From Colius striatus (lineage: Eukaryota; Chordata; Aves; Coliiformes; Coliidae), in the NCBI RefSeq assembly GCF_028858725.1, contig NC_084790.1:9738169-9802168 (forward strand): a DNA stretch of 64,000 bases, read 5' to 3'. This document shows positions 36,271 to 47,615 of the stretch, piece after piece. Numbering within the stretch: position 1 is the stretch's first letter; every line of letters begins with the position of its first letter. The translations under genes and the position numbers were made by a program. The notes beneath the pieces were generated by a model. That model had not been told where the DNA came from. It was given only the letters and a program-made list of their open reading frames with translations, and made no database searches.

Positions 36271-36905
36271 CTGATTTGCTCCTATCCTGCCACAAAACTC
36301 TCTTTTACCATTTTTATGAAACCACCCTTCATATTTCTACTCTACCTTCTTGTACTATTTTCACCAAATCTTCTTACACCATTTCCAACTCCCATTCATC
36401 CTTATTCTCTGATTTCTTTCCAATTCAATGCAGCCACTACTGCTCCTGTTAGCTTCCTTGTTTCCTCTTCTCCTCTGTTATTCCATCCTAATCTGTCATG
36501 AAGCTCTTTATAATTTCCACAACACCCTACTATATAACTTTCAACTCCCTCTTTTTATTTTTCTCTACCTTTTTCTGAACCAGTACAGCTATTATCACTC
36601 TCATTCTCCGTACAATGCTCCTCTATGTTACAAGCAGTAATTCACAATTAACTCCTCTCTGCCCTTTACAGCCCTTGCACTTAATTTCCTCAAACAACTA
36701 ACTTCCACTTTGTTCAGGCCTCCTTAAAACTCTAAACTCCTTAAAAATCACCTTTAATTCTGGGTTTCCACACAAAGCTATCTAGTTTAAACAACACCGG
36801 ACAGCAGCTTGCCAGACTGCGTTTGTAAATATAACAACAGATAATGATAATAGCTACGGAAACCACTACTCCAATTAATATTCTAGTCCAATTTAATGTC
36901 TACAT

Positions 36906-37471
36906 CACAGAATCACACAGAATGGTAGGAACTGGAAGAGACCTTTAGAGATCATCTAGTCCAACCCCCCTGCAGAAGCAGGTTCACCTAGATCAGGTTG
37001 CATAGGAACATGTCCAGGCTGGTCTTGAAGACCTCCAAGGAAGGAGACTCCACAACCCCTCTGGGCAGCCTGTGCCAGGGCTCCCTCACCTCACAGTGAA
37101 ATAGAGTTTTTTTATATTTAAGTGGAAATTTTTGTGTTCCAGCTTCATCCCATTTCCCCTTGTCCTGTTGCTAGCTACTACAGAAAAAAAAAGATAGCCC
37201 AACCTCCAGACACTAGCTCTTTAGATATTTGTAAATGTTAATAAGATCTCCTGTCAGTCTCCTCTTCTCCAGACTAAACAGCCCCAGTTCCCGCAGCCTT
37301 TCCTCGTATGAAAGATGTTCCAGTCCCCTGATCATCTTGGTGGCCCTGCGCTGGACTCTCTCCAGCACTTCCCTGTCCCTCTTGAGTTGGGGGGCCTAGA
37401 ATTGGACACAGGACTCCAGATGAGGCTTCACCAGGGCAAAGTAGAGAGAGAGAAGAACCTTCATTGACCTG
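36906..37471 (-). mobile_element. CR1 LINE, 3' part of a nearly full-length copy (split by LTR)
   Basis: CR1 tail, 3' UTR and the reverse transcriptase C-terminus, close to the copy at 1763. It continues at 38895 beyond the LTR insertion: removing the LTR and one 4-bp repeat rejoins typical CR1 sequence. Confidence 0.92.
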
Positions 37472-37696
37472 TGTCGTGGTTTGGCCCAGCTAGCACAACA
37501 GCACCACGACAGTTTCTCGCTCGATGCCCCCATTCACCCCCACCCTCGTTAAGATGGCGGAGGACCCAGCGAAATGGGAGTAAAAAGATAAGCAAGATTG
37601 TTGTGGATTGAGACAAGGGCAGGGAGGGCTCACTGCCAATTATGGTTCTGGGCAAAACAGACTCCAGTACTCGACTTAGAGAGGAAAGTAGGAAAG

Positions 37697-37702
37697 TTTA
37701 TT
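37697..37702 (-). terminator. LTR poly(A) signal AATAAA (minus strand)
   Basis: TTTATT on the plus strand inside GAAAGTTTATTCTAC. It supports minus-strand orientation of the LTR. Confidence 0.6.
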
Positions 37703-37769
37703 CTACAAGAAACAGAACAGAATAAAAGCAAAAAGGGAGTAGGATGATGAGAAAATTACAACCAGCACT

Positions 37770-38957
37770 TTAAGATCTCCCTCCCCCATCCCTCCTTTCT
37801 TCCCGGGCCCAGCTCACTGCTCCCGATATCTCTACCTCCTCCCCCCGCAACAGCTCAGGGGGGCAGGGAGTGGGGGATGTGGTCAGTCTCTCACAGATGG
37901 GCTTTGCCGCTTCTGTCTTCTCAGATGAGGATGACTCCTGGCATTCTTCCCCTGCTCCAACACGGGGTTCCTCCCCCGGAACACAGTCCTTAACGAACTT
38001 CTCTGGTGTGGGTTGTTCCCAGCAGCTGCGGCTTCTGCCGATACAGGGTCCCTCACACGGGACACAGTCCTTGGTGAATATCTCTGACGTGGATTCTTCA
38101 CCGCGGTTGCAGTTTCTGCACTTGCAAGGTCCCTTCCTCGGGACACAGTCCTTGGTGAATATCTCTGACGTGGATTCTTCACCGCGGTTGCAGTTTCTGC
38201 AGTTGCAAGGTCCCTCTCTCGGGACAAGGCCTCTTCTGGGCCTAAGTTTAATGAGCTGCTTTGTCGTGGGTTCCTCCCCACAGTTGCAGCTGTGGATATT
38301 GGGTCCCTTCCTCGGGACAGGGCCTGCTCCGGCCATAGTGATAAAGGGTCCCTCCTTCGGGACAAGGCCTCCTCCGGCCAAAATCACTGTCCCTGGCTCG
38401 GGGCCTTTAATGAAGTGAATCGCTGCCCCTGGTCCGGGGTCAGCTTTAGCAAAATGAGTCTCTGCCCCTGATGCGGGCTCATTATCAAAATGAGTCTCTC
38501 CCGCTGATGTGGGGTCTTTAAAGAAATGAAAATAAATCTCAGCTTCACCAGTTCTCTCCATAGAATGCAGGGGAGTCTCTGCTACAGTACACCTCCTCCC
38601 TTTCATCACTGACCTTGGAGTCCGCATGGTTGTTTCTCTCACCGTTCCTACTCCTTGCACCACCACCAGCCAGAAGAAGAGAAGAAGGGGCAGAAGAAAG
38701 AAAGAAAATGGAGGAAAACACCTCCCCTTCCGGCTTCTTCTTAAAAAGTGATCGTGGAGGCGTCTAATTGGCTCAGCCCCAGAAGTGAGCCTTTTCTGAG
38801 CTGGGGAGAGTTGTGAGCAACTTCTTGCAGGAGCCATCTTTGCAGCCCCTTCCCCCATACCAGAAAAGGCTGTCATGTCAAACCATGACACCTGCTGACC
38901 ATATTCTTCTTGATGCATCCCAGGCTGCCATTGGCCTTCTTGGCCAGGAGGGTACAT
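37770..38957 (-). other. 395-codon ORF spanning CR1-LTR junction, doubtful coding
   Basis: The first 20-odd codons are CR1 and the rest is LTR U3. It has a hydrophobic stretch near residues 82-102 (FSFFLLPLLLFFWLVVV) and Cys-rich 27-residue repeats with CRNCNRGEESTSEIF. Any real LTR-only product would start at an inner ATG. No known family is recognised. Other frames of the same stretch are also open (182 codons on +, 160 on -), so openness is explained at least partly by the repeat. Confidence 0.35.
37900..38310 (-). repeat. 81-bp tandem repeat inside the LTR
   Basis: The shared GGGACACAG/GGAACACAG mark recurs at about 37981, 38062, 38143 and 38224, exactly 81 bp apart. Further diverged units follow at 38317 and 38362. 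Because 81 is a multiple of three, long frames stay open on both strands. Confidence 0.85.
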
Positions 38958-40414
38958 TGCTGGCTCATGGTTAGTTTATTATCAATCAGGACTCCCAGGT
39001 CTCTCTCTGCAGAGCTTCTCTCCAGCAGGTCAATCCACAGCCTGTAGTGGTGCATGGGGTTGCTCCTCCCCGGGTGCAGGACTCTATACTTGTCCTTGTT
39101 GAGCCTCATGAGGATCCTCTCTGCCCAACTCTCGAGCCAGTCGAGATCCCACTGAATGGCAGCACAGCCTTCTGGGGAACCAGCCAGTCCTCCCAGTTTG
39201 GTGTCATCAGGGAACTTGCTAAGGGTACACTCTTTCCCCTCATCCAGGTGGTTGATGAAGATGTTGAACAAGACTGGCCCCAGAACCAATCCCTGTGGAG
39301 CTCCACTGGCCACAGGCCTCCAACTCGATTCTGTGCCATTGATCACCACCCTCTGGGCTCTGTCATTCAGACAGCTCTTGATCCACCTCACTGTCCACTC
39401 ATCCAAGCCACACTGCCTGAGCTTTCTGATGAAGATGTTATGGGAGACAGTGTCAAAAGCCTTGCTGAAGTCAAGGTAGATGACATCCACTGCCCTCCCC
39501 TCATCTAGCCAACCAGTTACGCACTCATAGAAGGCTATCAGGTTGGTCAAACATGATCTCCCCTTGGTGAAGCCATGTTGGCTCCTCCTGATACCCATCT
39601 TTTCCTTCATATGTTCAGTGATAACATTCAGGACGAGTTTTTCAATCACTTTTCCAGGGATGGAGGTGAGGCTGACCAGCCTGTAGTTTCCTGGGTCGTC
39701 CTTCCTGCCCTTTTTGAAGACTGGACTGACATTGGCCTTTCTACCATTCTCAGGCATCTCGCCTGTCCTCCATGATTGTTCAAAAATGATGGATAGCGGC
39801 TTAGCAATCACATCAGCCAGTTCCCTCAGCACTCTAGGATACATCCCAACAGGACCCATTGACTTATGAGCCTTAGGCTTGGCCAACAAGTCTTTAACCT
39901 TTTCCTCTTCCATTCAGGACAAGTCCTCTGCTGTCCTGGCCATCCTGTTATCTTTGCTGGACTGGGCTTCCTGAGGGCCAGCCTTGGCTGTAAAGACTGA
40001 AGCAAAGAAGGCATTCCGTACTTCAGCCTTCTCTGCATCCTCAGTCATCAGGGCACCATCTGTGTTTAGCAGCAGGCCCACATTCCCCCTCACCATCCTT
40101 CTGCTGCTGATGGACATGAAAAATGCCTTATTATTGTTCTTAAGTTCCCTGGCTAAATGTAATTCTAGAGGGGCTCTAGCCTTCCTAGTTGCACCCCTGC
40201 ATGCCCTGGCAATGTTTCTATACTCTTCCCAAGCAGCCAGCCCCTGTTTCCAGTTCTCATAGATAGCTACTTTCTGCCTGAGTTGTCCCAGTAGATCCTT
40301 ACTCATCCATGGAGGCCTCCTACCTTCTTTTCCTCCCTTCTTGCACATTTGGGACACAGTGATCCTGGTCTTGGAGGAAGTGGTGCTTGAAGATTGACCA
40401 GCTTTCTTGTGCAC
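38895..40414 (-). pseudogene. CR1 ORF2, reverse transcriptase part
   Basis: Two frames, 40414-39914 and 39913-38873, are in phase and separated by a single TGA. The second carries SQHGFTKGRSCLTNL, VIYLDFSKAFDTVSH and GAPQG, which are RT fingers and palm motifs. The catalytic motif is FPDD (39214-39203), with Pro where CR1 normally has Ala. The C-terminus is separated by the LTR insertion and resumes at 37471. Confidence 0.9.
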
Positions 40415-41195
40415 TTCTACCTTCTAGAATCTTATCCCATGAGATCCATCCACGCAGGTCTTTGAAGAGGCCAAAGTCGGCTCGCCTGAAATCCAGGGTT
40501 ATGGTCCTGCTTTGTGTCCTGCCTCTTCCACACAGGATCTTGAACTCCACCATCTCGCGATTGCTGCAATCAAGGTTGTCTCCAGTCTTCACATCCCCAA
40601 CCAGGCCCTCCTTATTCGTCAGTACCAGGTCCAGCAGCACACTCCTCCTCATTAGTTCCTCAGTCACCTGTGATAGGAATTTGTCATCAACAATCTGTAG
40701 GAATCTCCTGGACTGCGTGTGCTTGGCTGTGTGGCTATTCCAACAAATATCAGGGTGGTTGAAGTCCCCTATGAGGACCAGGGATTGTGATCTTGAGGCA
40801 ACTCTCAGCTGTTCATAGAAGGCCTCATCCACATCCTCCTCCTGATCAGGTGGCCTGCAGCAAACTCCTACAACAATATCACCTGCCTTGCCCTGCCCAC
40901 TAAGTTTTACCCATAAGCACTCTACCTGCTCCTCATCCCCACCCAGGCACAGTTCAGTACACATTAATTGCTCCCTCACATAGAGACCAACTCCACCTCC
41001 ACGCCTTGTCAGCCTGTCTTTCCTGAACAATCCATAACCCTCCATGGCTGTGCTCCAGTCATGGCAGCTGTCCCACCACGTCTCTGTCACCGCAATGAGG
41101 TCGTAGCCCCGCGTCCGCACCCACATCTCCAGTTCCTCCTGCTTATTCCCCAGGCCGCATGCATTGGTGTAGAGGCAGCGCAGGGGCTTACTCAA
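40320..41195 (-). pseudogene. CR1 ORF2, APE-type endonuclease part
   Basis: 291 open codons with LYTNACGLGNK, VTETWWD and LIGDFNHPDICW, the usual AP endonuclease motifs. The late SDH motif reads SNR (40565-40557), so the catalytic His and Asp are lost. A frame shift near 40330-40350 separates it from the reverse transcriptase frame. Confidence 0.9.
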
Positions 41196-41230
41196 GCAGC
41201 TTTCCCTGGACAGATGCAGGAGGATCCTCC

Positions 41231-42372
41231 TCAGTTTGGCTCTCCCTCAGGCTGGTCAGCCTTCTGCATCTCAGCACAGTGTGCAGATGAAGGGGACTTA
41301 TGGCATTCCCTGTCCAGCCCTGTTTCCCTGCTAGAGAGGACTCCTCCTTTATCTCTAGTGAACAGGATGGAGGAGAAAATAACCTGAGCCCCCCTACCTT
41401 TTACTTGCTTCTCCAAGGTTTTAAAATCCTTCTTGATCCTGGAGATATCATGCCTTATAATATCATTCATACTTACATGGACCACAAGTAAGGGGTAGTA
41501 GCCCACATCCCTGATGAGCCATGGCACTCTCTCAGCCACATCGCAGACCTTGGCTCCTGGCAGGCAGAACACTTCTCATGACTCCTTATCCAGTTATTTG
41601 CTGGATTTTCCCCTTCTGGAGCTTGGTCATCAAAGTCCCTTGTTGCCAGTGCCTCACACTTATTTGTAGTTTGCCCTCTGGAAGGAGGGTTTTGAAGACG
41701 AGTCCTTGCCCTTTTTTTTTTGTACCAGGGTCCAAGGTATATCTGACTCACTGGAGGTTTGTACCTGATTGTGGAAGCCTCTGTCTATCTCCACCTCTGC
41801 CCCTCTAATACTGCAGAGTCTAGTAACAGTTTCCTGCAGCTCTTTCACCAGGTGCTGCAGTTCTTGAACTTGAGGGCACCTATGACACATGGTTACCTCA
41901 GAAGCATAGGTCCCTAAGCATCCTAAACACTCCCTGCACTCCACTTGGACTGAAGCATCTGTACTAACCATCTCTATCTGGGTGGATGCATCAACCTTCA
42001 CCTGGGTTTTGTCCACCTGAGCTGTGGCTTTAGCCCTCAGGCAAGTGCTCACCATCCTACTAGATTGAAGCAGGGGCACTTCTCTGACTTCTGTCTCTCT
42101 GTATGGGCTGTAGGGTCATTCCCTGCCCATGTTTCCTGCCTATCCTCCCTGCTCTCCCTGCCTGCATGAACTGCCGCGCAAACTGCTGTGCCACACCTGA
42201 GTGCTGCTTCACACCCTGTTTGCTGGCTCTGTTTGCTGCACTCCTGGTCACTTGTGCTCCCTGGGGGACGTTTAAATCCACCACAGGGACGTTCCATGTG
42301 GGAAATCTCCCAGTGAATTACAGACCCCCCTTTCGGTGACTGGTTCTGGTCCCAAGTGGAGCTCCAACCCAC
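41231..42372 (-). pseudogene. CR1 ORF1 remnant (zinc/coiled-coil and esterase-like parts)
   Basis: Broken over three or four frames. One (42079-41660) has a CRECLG...MCHRCPQ Cys/His cluster followed by a coiled-coil-like LQHLVKELQETVTRL. Another (41572-41231) has CLPGAKVCDVAERVP and HVSMND, the esterase-like part where CR1 usually has GTND. The element's ORF1 protein binds RNA; this copy cannot make it. Confidence 0.78.
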
Positions 42373-42380
42373 CTAACTTG

Positions 42381-45358
42381 CAGTGGCAAGTAGTTAAAAA
42401 TTCATGTTTACTTATTTTACTTCCCCTAACCTCTGGTTACTTGAGGTAGGTTTCTCTTCCAAATGCCCTTGAAGTTGGCCTTGAGAACAAAAAAAGAGGG
42501 CAGTTCCCTCTGCATTGGGAAGCAATGCCTTTGGCAGCTTCAGCTGGAATCCTCAGCAGTAGCAACTGAGTTTTAATTAGTATACAAAAATCTGTCAATC
42601 TTCATTCTAAATTGTGTTGATGGGCCACTGTCATCTTTCAGTGAGCTGATTTACAAATGCCTGGAACAATGTCAATATAGCTGCCCGGAGCTGGGTCGTC
42701 CATCAGCCATCTCTTTCAGATGAGACCCAAATTGTTTCTTCCTTGTCTTCATACCTATGAAAAACTCAATTTTCAGTAAGAAGATTTTTTTCTTCCATCT
42801 AGCATTCTTACCATTCATTGTCTGGCAGTGTGTAGGAAGTTCACCTGTCTTTCAAGCACTGCTCAAACCCACTGCATGGTGAAAGAGCCAACACAGCACA
42901 CTGCTGTCTTCTCAGTCCTCCATCTGTTCATTTTTAAGCCAGTCTTTGTTTCATAGGCAGCAGACATTATGTTTTCAAGGTCAGTGTTATTTCAAAAACC
43001 CCCCTTAGATAGGAATATTTTCAGTGGCATGTGTTCTCAATCCCAGTTGCAACATTGTCTCTGACTCTTCCATCCATTAAAGCAGAGTTTGATGAAGAAA
43101 AGGGGGAAGGAGACTGAAGGGAGGAAGAAGAGCAACAAGCTGTATCAAACAAGTCTTCAACTCTGCAATGGTGGAGACAGCAGTGGAAATAACCCAGCCA
43201 CAGGGACTCCTGCTGGGACGTTATTCCTTTCTCTCAAACAAGGTGCAAGAGTGTGATTTCATCATGTGCCTTCTAGTGCTTCCACAAAAACTCCAGTCTC
43301 TGGGGTAACAGGACTCCTATGGAAGCCTTTGGATTTTGTCTGTAGCTAGAGTTCCTAACCACCTTGATTCAGAAAAAAAGCTTAAAACATGGATGGTTAA
43401 ACAAACTAAAACAACTCAAACCACACAGAAAGGACAAAACATAAACATGAACAGGTACACCCTGAATTATGTTAGGAACCTTAAAAAACAAATATATCTA
43501 AAATTCCATTTAGTTCATTGCTTTCCAAGAAACTCAGATCTTATGCAGAGTTAGCAAGTACACTCTGGTATTCTTCTTTGATCTTCATGTCCCCAAAAAG
43601 CTTCTGTTCTGTCCCAGCTCAGCAAGACTACATTCCTCTATGAACTCAAGGGACACAACAGGGAGAAGAAAATCCCGAGTTTTAACCTATCATGAGTTCA
43701 TCATTAAGACTGTGCAACTCACTCAACATATTTAATTGATACTGTCAGTTGCTGTTAATTTTCTCAGATGATGGATAAAAATAGAGCATAGCACATGCTG
43801 ACCATATATTTGTATGCTAACCACCCAGGGGTCAGGGAAAGGAATGAGGAAAACAATCAGCCTAACACTTAGTATACTGCATGTTCATTAATGTATTCCC
43901 TTGGGTACTCACAACAAATGTTATCTTTCCTTTCATCCTTCTGTTTGTCTTTGCTTATGTCATAAATAATCATGCAAGCAATAAAACTCCTTATCTCTTA
44001 GGTAAATATAGCTTAGCTGATTTTATACCCTCCACAGCAGGATTTTTCTTTGAAAAGGGAAACCTAAATGCAAAAGCAGACATTAATCTTCATTAAAGTC
44101 TCTGTGGGATTCATAATTTCATAACCTCCCCTGTTGTGAAGCAAGCCAGAAAATAAAAGACATGATATTCACTGTTAACATCTCCAACGTGTCTCCTGAC
44201 ATTGTAAGTGTTGGCTTTTGCTGTTCAGCTCCTATCTCTTCATTTATTCTGAGCCATAGAGTGAGGAGTAAATATATTTGCAACAAGAGATCAATGCACA
44301 ACTGATAAACAAAGAAAAAATCTGAATGTGCTCTCATGGTAGGGGAAGAAGTGATGAGACTTTCAAGGAGCTGAAGCTAAGAAGATGCAGAGCAGTAGTA
44401 AGGACTCAATGGGATACGGACAGAAATGAAGACCCAGACTCTTTCCCCCGTCTTCTCACATATTATGTGGTGAGCAGACAATCTGCTTTCCATTTTGGTG
44501 TCACCTTTGTTCATGAAGAGCCTTCACAAAAGTACTGATTACGGGGCAGAATAAGATCTCAGGATTTGGGCCTATCTCTCAAGCTGGCAATTTAAATGAA
44601 CACATCATTAGCACCCAACAAATTAGTCAGTGCCATTTTCAGGATTACAAAATGTGCTATTAATTATTTCAATACAAAAACAAGGAAGTAAATTAACCAC
44701 AAGCCAGTTCATTTCTGTCCTACTCAGCAAATGGGAAAAATTTGGTCATTGAAGAAAAGAGTAAAACAATACAGGGAACTTGGAGGAGACAGTTTTGTTT
44801 AACTTGGAGAAAAAATAGGTAACACAGTTATCTGCAGCTCATTATTGTGTGACAGGATACTAAGTTTACCCAAATGTTCATCAGTCTTTCCTCTCCCTAC
44901 TCTGCTGTACTAGGACTATCTGTTTCCCTCAATTGGTACTAGTAGGATTAGTTAGAAATTTTATAGGATATACTACCCCTTCTTTAAAAAAAATTAGAGT
45001 GTATGATCTATAAACATAAGTTAGAGTTGCTTAAGGAAAAAAAAAAAGGAAAAAAGGAAAAGTTCTTCAGTTTACATTTTAGAATAGCCACTCAATGGCT
45101 AACAAACATCTATTCTTCCACAAACATCTCAAAAACTATGGTAAGTAAAATCTATACCCTAACAGCAAGTCGTTGTTGCATGGACTCATATGTGCTTAGG
45201 AATGCACTGTAGTTAGTTACCAAAGGTGCTGACATGGAAAGAATATTTAAAGGACCTTATAACCCAATAAAAATACACATTATTCATCCCCAAAAGACAT
45301 ACATTAACAGAACTGGAGAAGTCCTAAAATAAGCCAGGAAGACCAATTTTTATACCAC
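42381..45358. other. Intergenic DNA
   Basis: No gene or recognised transposon. Many short frames, none with family resemblance. Confidence 0.55.
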
Positions 45359-45880
45359 CGAATCATAGAATAATTTTGGTTGGAAAAGATGTTTAAGTTC
45401 ATCAAGTCCAACTCCTAATAGACTGCCACGTCCACCACTAAACCCCATCCCTCAGCACCTCAGTTACACAGCTTTTCAGGATCTCCAGGGATAGGACCTC
45501 CATCACCTCCCTGGGCAGCCTAGGACAGTGTCTGACAACCCTTTCAATGTAAAAGTTCTTCTAATCTCCAGTCTAAACCACCTTCGGCATAACTTGATGC
45601 CATTTCCTCTTGTCCAATCACTAGTTACTTGGGAGAAGAGATCAACCCCCACCTTGCTACAACCTCCTGTCAGGTAGTTGTAAAGAGTGATCATGTTTCC
45701 TCTCAGCCTCCTCTTCTCCAGACTAAATAACCCCAGCTGCCTCAGTCACTGCTCATCTTACTTGTTTTCCAGACCCTTCACCAGCTTCTTTGCCCATCTC
45801 TGGGCATGCTCCAGCACCTCACTGTCTTTCTTAAAATGAGGAGCCCAAAATTGAACACAATACTTGAGGTACTCCACTTG
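45359..45880 (-). mobile_element. Older CR1 LINE fragment
   Basis: ATAGAATAATTTTGGTTGG at the tail, then CR1 3' UTR and pol C-terminus in reverse (CTGGGCAGCCTA, CTTGTCC, CTCCTCTTCTCCAGACTAAA). It is more diverged than the copies at 1763 and 36906 and belongs to another subfamily. Confidence 0.88.
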
Positions 45881-47508
45881 ATAAAGAGGCTAAAACCACC
45901 CTTCATTAGATCTTAGCTAGCAGATCTTTATGTTAGGAAAACCCAGTATCTAACATTGTTACAAATCTACAGTCATCAACTATCTTGGCTGGTATCCATG
46001 CTATATATTAGCATGAAATAATTAATACTTCATTATCTCTCACTTTCATTACTATCCCAGCCCCTCACAGTATTAAGAAATGTACAAAACAGAAATGAGA
46101 TCAACTACCTGAAATTTCAAAACTTTCAAAAACTCTCAAAAAACTTTTTAAAGATGATGAATTTTAGATGAGGCATAAGAAATATCATAAAGGGGTACAG
46201 CTCTCTCTTGAACAGTGTATCAAGGTTGGACACAGCAAGGAAAGACATGGGAGAAAGCTCTAAAAAATTTTCTTATTGTCTCTGAATCAGGCTCATGGAG
46301 ACACCTATCCTCTCCCAGAAAATACACTCTTGATTTTAGAGATTTAGACACACATCTGGAAATTTTGAGAAGTCAGTTCATTTTAGTTAAAATAAGCCTC
46401 ATCTTAAATCGGTGATTGTCTTTCTCTAGTAGGTGACATGAGTGGCTCTAGTACTAAAATTTAAGGGCATGACATATGTAAGAAAGTTTTATAAAGAGGG
46501 ACTATCGACCAAGATATAAGCACAGCACTAAAAATAACCAAAGCTTTTTATGACAAGTAGTCTTTTCCACCCTTGGCATCTGCTATGATTCAGTTGTTAC
46601 TCAGAAGAGAGAGAGCATCTAGTGAATGAATCATCAGGCTACATCCTGTAGCAATTTTGTTTTCTCTAGTGGTCCTATACAGAAGAAATGACGAATCCCA
46701 GTCTCTGCAAGTCAGAGAGATCCAGCTGGGAGCAAGACTGCCAGAAACAAATGAGTAAATAAAATGACAAGACCATACATGACACCACTTACATTCCTCA
46801 GCATTGACTACATGTAAACACATGCCTTCATGCAATGTATGTAAGTTGTCACACTGTAGTCAATTAGGCTATTCACGTAGATAAAGTAACTTTTGTTTAA
46901 ATCTTTGGAAAACAGGATGTTTGGTAAAGGTCATCTTTTAGAGACAGGCAAGTGGGTTGGCTAAAAGAGTTACTGATGAAGAAGATTTCAGTTCTCATAC
47001 AATCATCCAATTCACTTTTCACCAGCAACATACAGTCTTAAAACACATCTGAATGCATGTGTATGAAACTGAAAAATACTGCAACTTTAGTCAAATCATA
47101 ATAATTTCAAACTTGCTGCCAATCTAAGCACAGCATTTTACAAGAAACATTTGACAAGAACCATCTTTAATGGATGCTAGTTCCTGGGTTCAGTCAGGTC
47201 TGCTTCGAAGCTAATTCACAAGCTGCATGAGTTTTCTAAAGACAATATCAGAGAAAGCACTGGCAAAAAGATGCCACTCCTCTGCCAACATCACACAAAC
47301 TAAGCTAAACAGGATTCACATTACAGTGCCAGTAATCCAGAATGAAATATTTTCATGGCCAAATTAAATTATACCAATGTTATTTTTATATGTTATCATC
47401 AACATTAACAGATAATTTTCTGGATATATAGACTTCATAATAGAGTTATTGCAGATCTTTCAATGTAATATAAAACTGTCAATCAAGAAAATTCAGATAC
47501 TTCAAAAT

Positions 47509-47615
47509 TGATATACACACACTCATATATACATATATATATACATATATATACATGCATACCTGCACATAGTATACACATACAAATACACACCACACAT
47601 ACAAATATATACACA
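47509..47615 (+). repeat. CA/TA microsatellite
   Basis: Mixed ACAC and ATAT units (ACATATATATATACATATAT). The 104-codon frame over it (IHIYIHIYT) is simple-repeat translation, not a gene. Confidence 0.88.

Larger units (their letters stand above)
33871..36905 (-). mobile_element. Class I (gammaretrovirus-like) ERV remnant: gag-pol, no LTRs
   Basis: Read on the minus strand, the order is nucleocapsid zinc knuckle (36270-36229), protease C-terminus (about 35970-35930), reverse transcriptase (active site 35242-35231), RNase H region (about 34548-34348) and integrase (about 34290-33880). This is the normal gag-pro-pol order. There are many stops and frameshifts, so the copy is dead. Neither LTR is visible. 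The gag side ends where the CR1 begins at 36906. A single CCHC knuckle and the pol style suggest class I. Confidence 0.85.
37472..38890 (-). mobile_element. Solo LTR (1419 bp) inserted in the CR1
   Basis: The ends are complementary, TGTCGTGGTTTG... and ...CAAACCATGACA, so the element is TG...CA bounded. It is flanked by a perfect 4-bp duplication CCTG (37468-37471 and 38891-38894). A minus-strand AATAAA at 37702-37697 sets the orientation, with a U5-like part of about 200 bp beyond it. No second LTR or internal viral genes are present, so it is a solo LTR. A 4-bp target duplication fits class I elements. The long U3 contains an 81-bp tandem repeat. Confidence 0.82.
38895..42380 (-). mobile_element. 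CR1 LINE, 5' part of a nearly full-length copy
   Basis: In minus-strand order it contains ORF1 remains (42372-41231), endonuclease (41195-40320) and reverse transcriptase (40414-38895). With the 3' part at 36906-37471 the element is about 4.05 kb, close to the usual 4.5 kb. The 5' boundary is approximate. Lesions are few for CR1, so it is one of the younger copies here. Confidence 0.92.

Noticed and set aside
37900..38310. CRISPR-like array
   Set aside because: The units are head-to-tail 81-bp repeats without spacers, in a vertebrate LTR.
37870..38418. 182-codon plus-strand repeat protein
   Set aside because: Antisense shadow of the 81-bp LTR repeat, whose length keeps frames open on both strands.
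40320..41195. 291-codon frame as a host gene
   Set aside because: It is the CR1 endonuclease with a lost catalytic motif and lies in a continuous CR1 element.
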